From Pycnopodia helianthoides (taxonomy: Eukaryota > Echinodermata > Asteroidea > Forcipulatida > Asteriidae), in assembly GCA_032158295.1 (NCBI GenBank), contig CM063249.1:9191195-9255194 (forward strand): DNA of 64,000 bases. Direction: 5' to 3'. The number at the start of each line of letters is the position of its first letter. Positions within the stretch are counted from its first letter, which is position 1. The notes under the pieces were generated by a model. That model did no database searches. It was given only the letters and a program-made list of their open reading frames with translations, and had not been told where the DNA came from. The translations under genes were made by a program, and so were the position numbers. Positions 47,039 to 58,210 of the stretch are shown piece after piece.

Positions 47039-48692
47039 AATAGGGTCATTCCGTGTCAATTCAACACGCTTTTGGACCTGACCGTCACGGATTAAAAGGA
47101 AATTTTGTGTGCTGATTGGACTCAATGAGAAACCCCCTGAACCAAAATTTTTTGTTGTTCGGTTAATCATTTTTTGAGATATGGGTTAACAAACTTTTGA
47201 CTAATTAGCATGACCTGCTATGTTTGGACATTCATATCTCCAAAAGTGAAGCACCTAAAGAGATAAAATTTACATCATTTTAGAGCTCTTGAAATGGCCC
47301 GTATTTGATAACATAAAATCAAAATTATACCGCATACCACAACAAAGTTACGCAAAAATATGACCTTTGACCTCGATTTGCAAAAATTTTTCTAAATGCG
47401 TAATTTTTTTTCCGTTTTTAGCTTAAGATGTAAGCAACATTTTCGAAAAAATTCGATGGGCACTCATACAGTTTTTGAGTTAAAATTATTTGAACATAAA
47501 AGTACGCATTGTACATGTTGCAAAATACACATACAGTGTATTATGTAAAGTAATGTGTATTTGAACATTAAAATGTACGCATTGTACATGTTCAAATATA
47601 CACATACAGTGTATTATGTAAAGTAATGTGTAATGTACATTTAATAGATGCTACATTTGCATTAGGGATAAAGAAAATAAATTGTTTTTACCCTTCACTG
47701 ATGTGTACTATATACAGAGTACTTTCCCCGAGTTCAGTGGGAAAAGAAATCCACTGGCAATCACGCAGATGGGATTCGAACCCACAACCTATTGCATAGG
47801 TAGAGCAGATGTCAATACCACTAGACCACTAAGATTGCCAGGCAGTTAGAGGCTGTTCTAATCCTACGTTTTAGCAGCAATGATTTATTTAAATGTTTAT
47901 CCGCTGCTAAAACAAAGGATAGCTGCCGGGCTAGTTGGGTGGTCTAGTGGTAAGATATCTGCTCTAGCAATGCAAAGGTCATGGGTTTGACCATGGCATG
48001 ACCCCCCCCCCCCCACCCCCAAGTGATTTGCCAGTGGATTTCTTTTCAGAGAACTGAGTATACAGTACTTAATACACAACAATGTAAGGTGTAAAAACAA
48101 CTTATTTTCTTTATCCCCAATGCAAATGTAGCATCTATTAAATGTACATTACACATTACTATACATATTACACTGTACATGTACATTTAAACATGTACAA
48201 TGCGTACATTTTAATGTTCAAATAATCATAACTCAAAAACTGCCCATCCAAATTGGAGTGCCCATCCAAATTTTTTTTTGAAAATGTTGCTTACATCTTA
48301 AGCTAAAAATGGAAACAAAATTACGCATTTTGAAAAATAAGCATTTTTGCAAATCAAGGTCAAAGGTCATATTTTTGCGAAACTTTGTTGTGGTATGTGG
48401 TATAATTTTGATTTTATGTTATCAAATGCGGGCCATTTCAAAAGCTTTAAAATGATGTAAATTTTATCTCTGTAGGTGCTTTACTTTTGGAGATATGATG
48501 TCCAAACACAGCAGGTCATGCTAATTAGTCAAAAGTTCGTTAACCCATATCTCAAAAAATAATCAACCGAACGACAACAAATTTCGGTTCTGGGGGTTTC
48601 TCATTGAGTCCAATCAGCACAACAAATTTCAGTTTAATCCGTGACGGTCAGGTCCAAAAGCGTGTTGAATTGACACGGAATGACCCAATAAT
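47039..48692. mobile_element. 1.65-kb near-palindromic foldback element
   Basis: Ends GGGTCATTCCGTGTCAATTC and its inverse, flanked by AATA on both sides (possible target duplication). The left arm, about 47043-47870, is repeated in inverted order at about 47920-48688, including a SINE copy in each arm (about 47690-47855 and 47930-48075). The left arm alone has an internal tandem duplication of about 70 bp with gtacgcattgtacatg. A C/G homopolymer run near 48001 interrupts the right arm. No coding sequence; the 150-codon open frame at 48604-49056 is a by-product. Confidence 0.8.
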
Positions 48693-48771
48693 AGAACAGC
48701 TCAATGTGCAGGGTGGGATGTGGACCCTGCCATATGGGTTAATATCACACTGTTTAGTAGATTATAAATTT

Positions 48772-48990
48772 GCATCAGGGATAAAGAATATTATTTGGTT
48801 TTTTACCATAGCACCGATGTATGTAAAGCACTGTATAGGCCTACCCAGTACTTTCCTGAGGTCTGTGAAAAAAATCTACAGGCATGTTACTCGGGTAGGA
48901 TTCAAATCCACGACCTTTGCCATTCTAGAGCAGATGTATTACCAACTAGACCACAGAGATTGCACTGTAGCTAGAGGCCATTTGAATCCT
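48772..48990 (-). mobile_element. tRNA-derived SINE, copy 4
   Basis: Minus strand: ctctgtggtctagttggtaa (A box), cgtggatttgaatcctaccc (B box), then the body ending near the gcatcagggataaag tail on the plus strand. Confidence 0.7.
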
Positions 48991-49018
48991 AGCAGCAAGT
49001 ACAACAACAATTTAATAG

Positions 49019-49225
49019 TTGTTAAAGAAAATTATTTGGTTTTACCCTTTCACTGATGTGTGTAAAGCACTGTATACTCAGTACTTCCCCGAGTTCTGTG
49101 AAAAAAATTCAACAGGCATATTACTCGGGTGGGATTCGAACCCACGACCTTTGCCATTCTAGAGCAGATGTATTATCAACAAGACCACCGAGATTGCCCT
49201 GTAGCTAGAGGCAGTTCGAATGCCA
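49019..49225 (-). mobile_element. tRNA-derived SINE, copy 5
   Basis: Minus strand: ctcggtggtcttgttgataa (A box region) and cgtgggttcgaatcccaccc, a near-perfect B box, then body agtactgagtatacagtgc. Direct repeat of copy 4, about 250 bp apart. Confidence 0.75.
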
Positions 49226-49897
49226 CCCAAGTAATATTCCCGTGTATGTATATCTGAGATGTTGTTAAATATGGACAAAATTTAAGCCAAACTTTTCTAT
49301 TGGTGTAAACCTCTTTCGTAAGTATGGCCTTCAAAATTAAACTAATTTGTAATACAAAGACTGCATTTTTTCTATTTTCTTTTCTTTCTGAAAGGCATTT
49401 GGATTATCTTTTTTTGCCGTTCACATAATTGTTAAAAAAAAATTATGATTAGCAAAAACCCTGATTACTGAATTTAATTTAGTACTGTGAGATAAAAGAA
49501 AAAAAATTCAGTCAGCGTTTTCAATTTTAAGACTTTTACAATATATGGTTAACAATTAGGTCTCCTCACTGCTGCCTGCCTGACCATATTAAGTATGGCA
49601 AACAATAGAAGGATTTTGGTTGTTCGGTGCTTGTAACTCGGAGGTTCCTCTCCTGTAATAAAAATGTATCGATTTTATTCCAGCTGAAAGACTAATCAAC
49701 ATCAAGGTAAAGCTGAATACAGTGCAGATATCTACATCTCTATCTGACGTCAAACAGACTGGTGTAGTGCTATCCAGTGCATTAGACTTTCAACAATTGC
49801 AGTAGGTTTTCAATATAATAAGAAGAGCTTATGCCCACTTTGTACTGCATTTGGACTTCGCAGACCTGTAAGTGTATAGACAATCATTGGCTTCAAC
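49226..49897. other. 5' flank of FReD-5
   Basis: Noncoding, A+T-rich. It shares no obvious sequence with the upstream regions of FReD-1 to -4, so FReD-5 is regulated by an independent promoter. No TATA box is called. Confidence 0.5.
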
Positions 49898-50863
49898 ATG
49901 GCACTGGGTACAGTAACTTTGTTTAGTCTCATAGTTTTCATGTGGATGAATCATTGGACTGAGTGTGACCAGTGGTTCACTCGTGACTTCTACTTGGTCA
50001 ACAACAGAACATTGTTGAGTCATGCCTATCATTGGAAGACTGTATCTTCTCCTGTGATCTGTGGGCGAGACTGCTCTTATGATCCACAGTGTGCATCATT
50101 CAACTATAACGCAAGTAACCAAGTCTGTGAGTTGAATAATGCCACCAGAGAGCACAGCCCTGCTGACTTCATTCAGCTGCAAGGAAGTGCCTACTATGAT
50201 GGAACTCCAGGTTACAGCAGTTGTCAGATGTGGTTCAGAGATGGTCATCGTGACAATGGCATCTATACCATCTTTCCTGCTGGTCTGAGTGATGGCATAC
50301 AGGTCTACTGTGAAATGGAGACTGATGGAGGAGGCTGGATTGTGTTCCAGAGAAGACAAGATGGCTCTGTTGACTTTTACCGTAACTGGACTGACTACCA
50401 ATCCGGATTTGGCAATCTAGCTGGTGAGTTTTGGCTGGGGAATGACATTCTGCGCGCACTTACCGAGTCAGGACAATGGCAACTGAGAGTAGATTTGGAA
50501 AGTTGGGAAGGTGAAAGAGCTACCGCTGTCTACAGAGAGTTTAACATCTCAGGTGATAAGTACACCCTGCATGTTTGGTCTTATGATGCTAACAGCACAG
50601 CAGGGAATAATTCCATGGCATACCATAATGGGTACAACTTTACAACGAAAGATCAAGATAATGATAAGAAAGATGACAATAACTGTGCAGTAATGCGGGA
50701 AGGTGCTTGGTGGTTTGCTCGAAGATGCAGTCGTACTCATCTGAATGGAAAATACTACAACTATAGTCAAATGCAACAGACAAAAGGAATCCAATGGAAG
50801 GGATGGAAAGGACCTCGTATCTCCCTTAAGAGTTGCAGTATGAAAATCAAGGCAAGTCCTTAA
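49898..50863 (+). CDS. FReD-5: divergent secreted PAN + fibrinogen domain protein
   Basis: 321 codons in one exon; ATG with A at -3 and G at +4. Residues 1-22 are a signal peptide (LFSLIVFMWM). The PAN-like domain spans 23-100 with Cys 23, 55, 59, 65 and 77, the same spacing as FReD-3/4. The ~25-residue Pro/Thr linker of the others is missing. The fibrinogen C-terminal domain (109-321) has GIYTIFPAG, GWIVFQRRQDGSVDFYRNW, GEFWLGND, NCAV, GAWWFARRC and LNGKYY. Disulphide cysteines are 109/138 and 263/277. The calcium loop is intact, D252-Q-D254-N-D256. The protein is about as different from the other four as an old paralog. Its stop codon overlaps the TTAA target of a MITE. Confidence 0.93.
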   Translation: MALGTVTLFSLIVFMWMNHWTECDQWFTRDFYLVNNRTLLSHAYHWKTVSSPVICGRDCSYDPQCASFNYNASNQVCELNNATREHSPADFIQLQGSAYYDGTPGYSSCQMWFRDGHRDNGIYTIFPAGLSDGIQVYCEMETDGGGWIVFQRRQDGSVDFYRNWTDYQSGFGNLAGEFWLGNDILRALTESGQWQLRVDLESWEGERATAVYREFNISGDKYTLHVWSYDANSTAGNNSMAYHNGYNFTTKDQDNDKKDDNNCAVMREGAWWFARRCSRTHLNGKYYNYSQMQQTKGIQWKGWKGPRISLKSCSMKIKASP

Positions 50864-51211
50864 AGGCAGGGTGTACTTTTGTTAATTGTCAAATACCAGT
50901 ATCCTCACTTGGTGTATCGCGACAAATGCATGAAATAACAAACCTGTGAAATGTAGGCTCAATTGGTCCTTGAAGTTGTAAAAAAATAATGAATGAAAAA
51001 AAAAAACACTTGTTGCATAGAATTTTGTGCTTTAAGATGCCTGAGACAGGCTTCATGTCTGAAACCATTCTCAGATTCAAAATTTGGGGGTTACAAATTA
51101 CATTTCTGACAATGTTTTATATTATCATCAGCTCTCCAGCGCTCTTTACCAAGTAAGTTTTTATGGTCATTAATTTGTGGAGTAATTCCTAAAAGTACAT
51201 CCTGCCTCTAA
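50860..51211. mobile_element. TTAA-type MITE abutting the FReD-5 stop codon
   Basis: TTAAAGGCAGGGTGTACTTTTG at the left. The right end inverts as AGGCAGGATGTACTTTTAGG and is flanked by CTAA (a mutated TTAA). The body is related to the AGGCACTGGACA family (cacttggtgtat, ctcaattggtc, ccaagtaagtttttatg). It now forms the start of the FReD-5 3' UTR. Confidence 0.78.
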
Positions 51212-53029
51212 TTATCTGGTCATGTTCAAGGAATATTTGAACTCGAAGCCATCAAGTACTCTGTCAAAAAAAAATGCTAAATTTGACCAAGCAAAATGAA
51301 GCTGATATGATGCTCTTTACATGATACACATAATAAACTACATGGTAAGTTAAATAATGTGTTTATTTCTAAAACTAAACAAACATAAGTGGAAAGTGAC
51401 AATGTTCAAAAGTAAAAAAAAAAAAAATTAACATAGTTGTCAGGGTAGCTCTTTGAGCAATTTTAAGTTCACAGATCGACTGTAAACAACTGTTTTAACT
51501 GTAAATTGTAAATAATAATGAAGATAAGGTTGACCACATTGGAGAACAGAAAGGAAAGCATACTGTGACATTTTCAAAATGAGACATGTTGCTCCCGCAG
51601 ATAAAATGTTTATGTTTTAAGAAATCACTGCTCTCATATCAACCTTTGACATTTTACAATCAGTTAAAGGGAATATTTCGAATAATGGATCTGTTGTTGT
51701 TGTGTTGTTGTTTTTGTGGGGTGGGTTTTTTTTTTTGGGGGGGGGTCTTTTAGTTGTATTTTTAACTGAATTTTTGTCATGGGTTATCAATTCTTTATGA
51801 TCAAATTCCAAGAAAAGTTAACAAAGAAGGTTTGTTTGTCTAGCTTTGAGAACAAAACAAAGCAAAAACTAAAAGCAAACATTATAAAAACCTTTAATTA
51901 GGTTGCTTCTTCATAAAAACACAGTATAAAAAGTTGGCAAATCAAAACAAATTAAAAACTTTAAATTTGCTGATTTTCAAATGGGGAGAGGGGATGGTAC
52001 TGTAGTGTAATTGCAGGGCATCAGACTAAAAACTTTAAAAAAAAAAGTTGTGCCATCCTAGCTTGCAAAATGTGAGAAAACACAAAATAATTTTTAAGAA
52101 AATCAAAAGTTGTGGATGGCATTGAGAGCGGTGATGATAGACTACCAGTTACTTTTCTGTCTTTTATTTAGAGTAGTTGCATTGCTGTACATTACATCAT
52201 TGTTGCATATATGTATTCTGATGTTGTTCCATTTCTAGTTAGATTTCTTGATGCTAGATTTTGGATATCCTTTAAAAAAATTCCTTTTATTAACATCTAC
52301 ACTAAATTATAAATTTATTAAGGAATATGAAACAAGTGATTGATGTTTTAATGTGGACATCTTTTAAAAAAGGATGAATTTATGCAAGAAATTACATTAA
52401 AACCCTCTTGCTGTCTGACCATTCAATACCATTCAAGTGGTTTTGAATGATAGATAAACTATGCCAGCCTGAAATATGATACCATGAGGGAATGCATGTA
52501 CACAGTCTTGCGCCTCGAGCACTCTGCAGAGTGGATTCGACGCATTATAAATCATATTTATTATTATTATTATTAGTAGTACACAGTTAGTTCTGTGCAC
52601 AGTTGTGCCACCGTACACAACCTTGGCAGTCGAATGGTTTCAAATGGTTGGTCAACTCACTGGAAAATGTTGCCAAGAGTCCTGACAGTAGGAGGGTTAA
52701 AAGTAGATTACATCATTTGCAGACTTGAAAAAAACAAAAATTTACTGCATAGTTACTACAAAAAAAACTTCTTGACTGAAGAAGTACATATTCCAAAGTA
52801 TCCAGTGAAATCATTTGGACAGGTGTTAGTTCATTTTGAATCTATGGTTGGCCGACCATTATTTGAAGATGTGAGTGTTTTACAACAAGATCTGTCTGAC
52901 AGTATAGAATTTGTCCAAGTTTTTCTAGGCAGTCACGGACTGACAATTGTAAACAGGTTGTTGAAATTACCCCACAAATAAAATAATTTTCTTGAGATAG
53001 ACACCAATTACCAACGATGTAATTTCCCT
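51212..53029. other. Intergenic, no supported gene
   Basis: Contains G/T and A homopolymers near 51720-51750 and a SINE/LINE-like 3' tail at about 52500-52575 (ctgcagagtggattcgacgc then tta repeats). One open frame of 128 codons (52595-52981) is listed separately. Confidence 0.5.
52595..52981 (+). CDS. Hypothetical 128-codon open frame, unrecognised
   Basis: An ATG-initiated single-exon frame with a mixed, non-repetitive composition (for example PLFEDVSVLQQDLSDSIEFV). It begins just after a repeat tail. No domain, signal peptide or membrane segment is seen. No homologous copy was noticed elsewhere in the window. It may be a chance frame or a transposon fragment. Confidence 0.2.
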   Translation: MHSCATVHNLGSRMVSNGWSTHWKMLPRVLTVGGLKVDYIICRLEKNKNLLHSYYKKNFLTEEVHIPKYPVKSFGQVLVHFESMVGRPLFEDVSVLQQDLSDSIEFVQVFLGSHGLTIVNRLLKLPHK

Positions 53030-53421
53030 TTAAAGGCACAGTACACGTTTGGTAATGCTCTGAAAATTAAGGCAATAAAACTTACTTGGTAAGAAGTATA
53101 GCAGCCTTGGGTAGTGTAATGAATTTTGAGAAACTTTTAACTTTGAAGTACAACGGTTATGGAAAATATATCACTTTTTATTCCCCAAAATTTGAATCTG
53201 AGGAGCGTTTCTGTCAGAAATGCTTCTCAGACTGTGTATTCCTATGGGGAATATTCTTCCTGCGTGGAAATATTTGCTCTGGTTTTTCGGTGATATCTCA
53301 AAAACGCAATCACCTTTTGAAGTGAAATTTTCACAGGTTAGCTTTATTGTATGTACCTACATTTATATAGGATTAACACAATCAGTAGGCTCCAATTACC
53401 AAACATGTACTGTGCCTTTAA
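53030..53421. mobile_element. TTAA-flanked MITE, third subfamily
   Basis: TTAAAGGCACAGTACACG at the left and CATGTACTGTGCCTTTAA at the right. About 390 bp, with the shared aattttcacaggtt and cttacttggtaa words of this superfamily. Confidence 0.8.
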
Positions 53422-54335
53422 GTCATCTGAATAGAATTAGAATGATTTATGATATTATTGCAATTGTAAGAAAGATTGAAATGTTGTAAGTTTGTCCAGT
53501 TTGGGGACGTGTTAGTTGTCTTTGACCATTTAGAAACAATACTTGAAACTCTGTTTGCTTTTTATAGATAAATTGTTACATGTACTTTGATCCTACTATA
53601 TTTGATAATTATTAAATAACAATTATGATACGTATTTTAGACAGAATAGGTTTAAGAAAGTCAATAGAATAACAGATTTGTGATATCAATTAGCTTATCA
53701 AGAAAGAATTTGTAACTTGTTCTGGTTTTATAAGATCTCAAAAATAAATTGAAAATTTATATCTTAGAGCCTCCTAGTTATAAAGATGGTAATGGTAGTA
53801 AGCATCCTAAAAAAATTATTTCTTTTGAAATGTCCCCGTTAATTAGAAATCAATAAAAGTTTGTCGAAAAATTCAAATCTCCAAAACCCACCTCGCAAAA
53901 TGTTTTGGAGATTTCGTGGTGTCCGTTTGTGAATGCTGCGGCCATTTGGTACCCACTGTCATGGATTCAATGTTCTTGATGAAAATACTGGTGACATTTT
54001 TGTTTCACTGTTTTCACTACAAGTGGACACTGTATTCAGCTGCAAATTTCATTATCGTTCTTGATAATGTGGCCTATAAATCAGCATTATGTTGACAATA
54101 ACCAATCTATGGCCCTACCTTAGACTATTTAGCCTCACCATGACTACTAAAAGCCGAATTTGTAAAATTTGCAACAATTTCTTTTCTAGTATAAATGCCT
54201 AAAAAAACTAGTACCAAAAGAGTGCAAAAATATGCTTTGCTTTAGAAATGAGATTGTACCATTGAGTAAACATTGAGAATATGGCCAGGTCTAAAGCACA
54301 ACATCAAAGTTACTGAAACTGCAATCTGTTTGACA
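53422..54335. other. No gene seen
   Basis: A+T-rich DNA. The short segment at 53790-53870 resembles the reverse complement of the FReD unit flank (tggtagtaagcatcct, ttagaaatcaataa), i.e. a stray repeat copy. Confidence 0.45.
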
Positions 54336-54483
54336 TTAAAGGGGCTGTGATTGTGATGATCAAAGCAGGCCTTTGGCTGTACGTTGAACTATGAACTCTC
54401 ACCCACTTACAGCCAGTGTGCATGTAGAGCCATGCATGGGTCTGCTTTGATCATGACGAACCAGCCCCATTAAAAATTTCTTG
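54336..54483. mobile_element. 148-bp TTAA-flanked MITE, AGGGGCTG family
   Basis: TTAAAGGGGCTGTGATTGTG, then atgatcaaagcaggcc; the inverse at the right is tctgctttgatcat and ccagccccaTTAA. TTAA on both sides, palindromic body. Confidence 0.78.
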
Positions 54484-55595
54484 TCAGCGCAAAATCAATT
54501 ATTTTAAACTTACAAAGGTTAATGGTAGCAAATATTGAGTCTTACAAAAATCATTTGAAATTCTATTAAGAGACTGTATTGGAACTTGACTTATACTATA
54601 GTTATAGACTTTTTGCTTTGTGTTACTTTATACAGTGAAATATAAGTAGGATTTGAAACTTTGTATGGTGGGAATACAGTGAAGTTTGTGAAGACACAGT
54701 GTACATAAAAATCTCTCTATAGAATGGGGCAGTTCTGAGTTGTTGAACCACTGGTTCTTTTCAGAACCACCACATCTCATAGAGAGTTTAATATGGTGCC
54801 CCTACAAACCTCACAATAGACCCCCTTGCATTCGCCGCCATCGTTGATCAAACCTGCACGCATGAAAGGCTATCACTTGGCTGAGAGTTGTTAGCAGCGG
54901 GTACATGCGTGCACGTTTCCATTGTTTTTCATCAAAGATGGTGGTCATTGACACCATTTGCAATCCACACATAGACAGTGAAATCAGTTGGAAATTTATA
55001 TGTTATTATAAATAGTTAGTACTTTTGAAGAGAATTTTTAAACAATTAGTGCTGTGGTACCCTAATAGAAAACATTTGTTCTTATTTTGTGAAAGCTTGT
55101 TTAGGTAATAAATAGGAGACAAAAAAAACTCAGAAAGTCCAAACGGTTTCTTTCTTCCAGACTGAATCTCTGATGTTAAAACAAATGTATGTTTTGCCCT
55201 ACTTGACCAAGTAGGCTAACTCAAGACTCCAGTAATTCAATTTAAACGTTGTCATTGGAAGCTATTATTCACTTCTTCAAGGTCAGGGGTATGGTCAGAG
55301 TTGGGGAGGTTGATAGAATATCAAACAAGGTAGGGGCATGAATATTGTCTTTCATGATCACAAGTAGCTGTTATTAACAGCTAACAAGGAACTTGGATAT
55401 TAAGAATTCACTGGCATCAAGATGCATACTGTAAACCAACATTAAAAGACATTTTACAACTTTAGGTTCCATAGGTAGACCAATCCATTTTCATTAACCT
55501 GCACTGTCACTGTCAGTGTTTTCTGCCATAACTCAAATGCAAACCAGGATAGTGTTCATTGTTTGCAACAATACAAAGTGCAAGCGTGATGTGAA
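54484..55595. other. No gene seen
   Basis: No coding feature. Near 54825-54965 an imperfect inverted pair (gccgccatcgttgat versus atcaaagatggtggtc, with acgcatga and catgcgtg between) may be another short MITE. Confidence 0.4.
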
Positions 55596-55937
55596 TTAAA
55601 GGCCCTGTACACTATTGGTAAGATCGAAAAACACAATGTTCACAGATTCACACATAACTTACATGATTTAAAGTAAGTAATGGTAGAAAGGGTTCCTTAA
55701 AATATTTCTGCCTATAATGCTATCGTTTCTGAGAAACGAGTAAAACAATAGTAATTATCGCACGCGATAATTTGAAAAAACAGAAAACACATAAGATCTC
55801 TTTTCACTATTTTCTCGTGACCTCGATGACCAATTGAGCTCAAACTTTCACAGGTTTGTTTGTTCATGCATAAGTTTAATCACACAAAATGTGGACACTG
55901 ATTTTGAGCTGTTACCAAAAGTGTACAATACCTTTAA
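55596..55937. mobile_element. TTAA-flanked MITE, second subfamily, copy B (inverted)
   Basis: Reverse-complement relative of the 46244-46587 element with very few differences, bounded by TTAA at 55596-55599 and 55934-55937. Confidence 0.85.
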
Positions 55938-56117
55938 AGCAATATGAACTCTGCATACATATACAAGCATAAATACATCCCAGTAATGGCAGCAACTATG
56001 GGGGGATGTCCGTACCTTCCAAGTTTTATCACACTAATAATGGATGTAGATATGGTGGTCATACTAAATAAATACTAAATAGACATATTTATGACTTGTA
56101 ATTGATAGTGTGCTCAC

Positions 56118-56253
56118 CTCTCTCCCTGGCTCTAGTAAAAAAGACAGTGTAACTCCAGTCACCATGGTGTTATTTTCTCCCAGGATGAACGGGTCCAACA
56201 TGTCCAAGACTGAATTATTCTTGGCGTTTGCTTCCTCTTTTCCATGTAGACTT
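56118..56253 (-). CDS. Possible internal exon, unrecognised protein
   Basis: On the minus strand a frame open for about 45 codons ends ILGENNTMVTGVTLSFLLEP, then GRE, and is followed by a good donor (GAG before gtgagc). The wording looks protein-like and the frame closes upstream at a TGA. The acceptor is uncertain (ag near 56254, weak pyrimidine tract). I do not recognise the family, and there is no neighbouring exon to support it. Confidence 0.25.
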
Positions 56254-56636
56254 CACAATCTCCAATTAGTGTCTATCATTTATCCACCGTTGTAGGTTTT
56301 TGGTGCTCAAGCTAAAAATGTGCAAGTTTTCCAAGCACTTGACATGGGTGCAGACGGTAAAAGTTAACTCAAGTTTTCAGTGTATTTTGTTTTACGTTAC
56401 TGGTCAAAGGAGGGCGCTATGCTAAAAAAATAATAAAAGAAATTGCATTATGTTTTGAAACACCCATGCGTTAACACCCTGTTTTGTGATAAAACAAAAA
56501 TTTAAATAGGCGACCAGAAAATATAACGTTAAATATTTAATTTTAGTTGTTAACTTTAAGAATATATTTCAACAAAGTCACGTAATCTTTTGATAAAGGA
56601 TTTTTACAAATTTTGTTTATTGCTGTGGGTGAAAAG

Positions 56637-56790
56637 GGGGCAGGGCGGGGCGGGGCATGGCAGGGCGGGGCGGGGCACGGCAGGGCGGGGCATGGCAGGG
56701 CGGGGCGGGGCATGGCGGGGCGGGCATGGCAGGGCGGGGCGGGGCATGGCAGGGCGGGGCGGGGCGTGACGAGCCGGGTTGGGGGCGGGG
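56637..56790 (+). repeat. G-rich minisatellite (ggggcggggcatggcagggc)
   Basis: Units of cggggc and catggcaggg alternate over about 150 bp, giving open frames on both strands. G runs of four recur throughout on the plus strand, so it can be expected to form G-quadruplex structures. Confidence 0.9.
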
Positions 56791-58007
56791 CACACTGATT
56801 GCTGTCTTTAAAAGACCATCAGTGCAGTTTGAAGTCATATAATTATATCTTGGGAACTCTTTGTACTAAAACTAGTTCAAAACAGACAATCTATCATGAT
56901 ACATACTTCAACTTTTTATTTGTCAATGGTAAAAATCAATTTTGCCAAGTCTCTGACGGTTAATACGTCTAGCCTTGGCAGCAATTTTTGTATGAAATGA
57001 TTCCTAAAGTAAACTCAATTCAGCCTCATGACGGCTCTTAGTTCTAAATTTACTTGAGCAATTGGCCGGATGTTGAGCGTACATCATTCTGTGCTGAAAC
57101 AAACTTTAGGTTTGGACAATTTTTCCCAAAGCCATTGTCGAGTTGAGCTTTTAGACCAATGAAACTTGTTTTTACACCTTCAACAAAGTCGCTGCTATGC
57201 GTGTGTTTAATTCACAAATACATTCACTATAGACATCACATAATAATATCTTCCATGTGCACGTTTCCTTCCTTACATAGGCATGGTTTTATTTACACGT
57301 CCATACAAATTTATTTACACATCCATACAACCAACATTCATAATGAAAACCTTAATTTCTGGTACTGAATTCTATGTAGAACATATCCCTCAAAATAAGG
57401 CTGTGTTTCGCAACACAGTACAAATCAGTGAAACTCTACCTAGGATATTCTCTATTCTGACCCCACTCCTAGAACAATTAGCAGGGGAAGGGTTGAAAGC
57501 AGAAAACATAAGGAGAAAAAAGTATGTGTTTAAGGGCTATTAAAGCATTGGTTATTGGAACAGTATTAATTCACACGCTCTAGTTATCAATAAATTCACC
57601 AAACCAAACTGTGAACATTCATTCAATCAGGTAGTCACATTTTACAGGCATGGGTATAATGTGTAGTTTTTCAGGGACGTTTCCAGGCACAGCTCAAGTT
57701 TATACTGCGTTTTTCAATTTTCACAACTGAGAAACCAGAAACAAGGAAATAATTTGATCAGCTTAAACATTTCACGCCTAATTTATGTAAAAACCACAAA
57801 ACATTTTACACTTTCCCCCGGGGATTTTGTGTGACTTGCTCCCCTCTTCCTTTCACTTGTCAGCAAATATTTGTGATGCAATGTTTTCTATGAAATTGTT
57901 GTCCCTGGTTGGACCTAGGCAGCTTGAAACAGCAGACATATTGTATTGTTGAAACTAGAGGTAAATTGTATTGTAGTATCATCAACCAAAAGTGTTTTGA
58001 CCCAATG
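56791..58007. other. No gene seen
   Basis: Short open frames (for example 57283-57543) lack recognisable domains. A small direct repeat of atttacac-tccataca lies near 57290-57330. Confidence 0.45.
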
Positions 58008-58177
58008 GACCTTATGCATTGACGTCATCACGCCGCCATCTTAGAGGTAAAACGATGACGCAACAATGGAAAATGCACATCCACGTACGCGCGGCGCGCA
58101 CAATTGGCCAATGACAAACCTTCTTTTGACCTCCAGCCACGGGTGCCCTACACAAATGACGTCATTTGCATAAGGTC
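58008..58177. mobile_element. MITE, GACCTTATGCA family, copy 2, with two CRE palindromes
   Basis: GACCTTATGCATTGACGTCA at the left and TGACGTCATTTGCATAAGGTC at the right: inverted ends, each containing the perfect palindrome TGACGTCA (58020-58027 and 58157-58164), the consensus site of CREB/ATF proteins. The middle is CpG-rich (acgtacgcgcggcgcgc). Confidence 0.8.
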
Positions 58178-58210
58178 TGTTAACTCCTCATCATCCATAA
58201 TAAATCTTGG

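Noticed and set aside
48604..49056. 150-codon plus-strand open frame
   Set aside because: It spans the right end of the palindromic element and a SINE on the wrong strand, and has no domain.
52595..52981. Confident new gene call
   Set aside because: Only an open frame without family, signal or neighbouring exon. Retained as a low-confidence hypothetical.
56604..56842. Open frames on both strands encoding Pro/Ala- or Gly/Arg-rich peptides
   Set aside because: By-products of the G-rich minisatellite.
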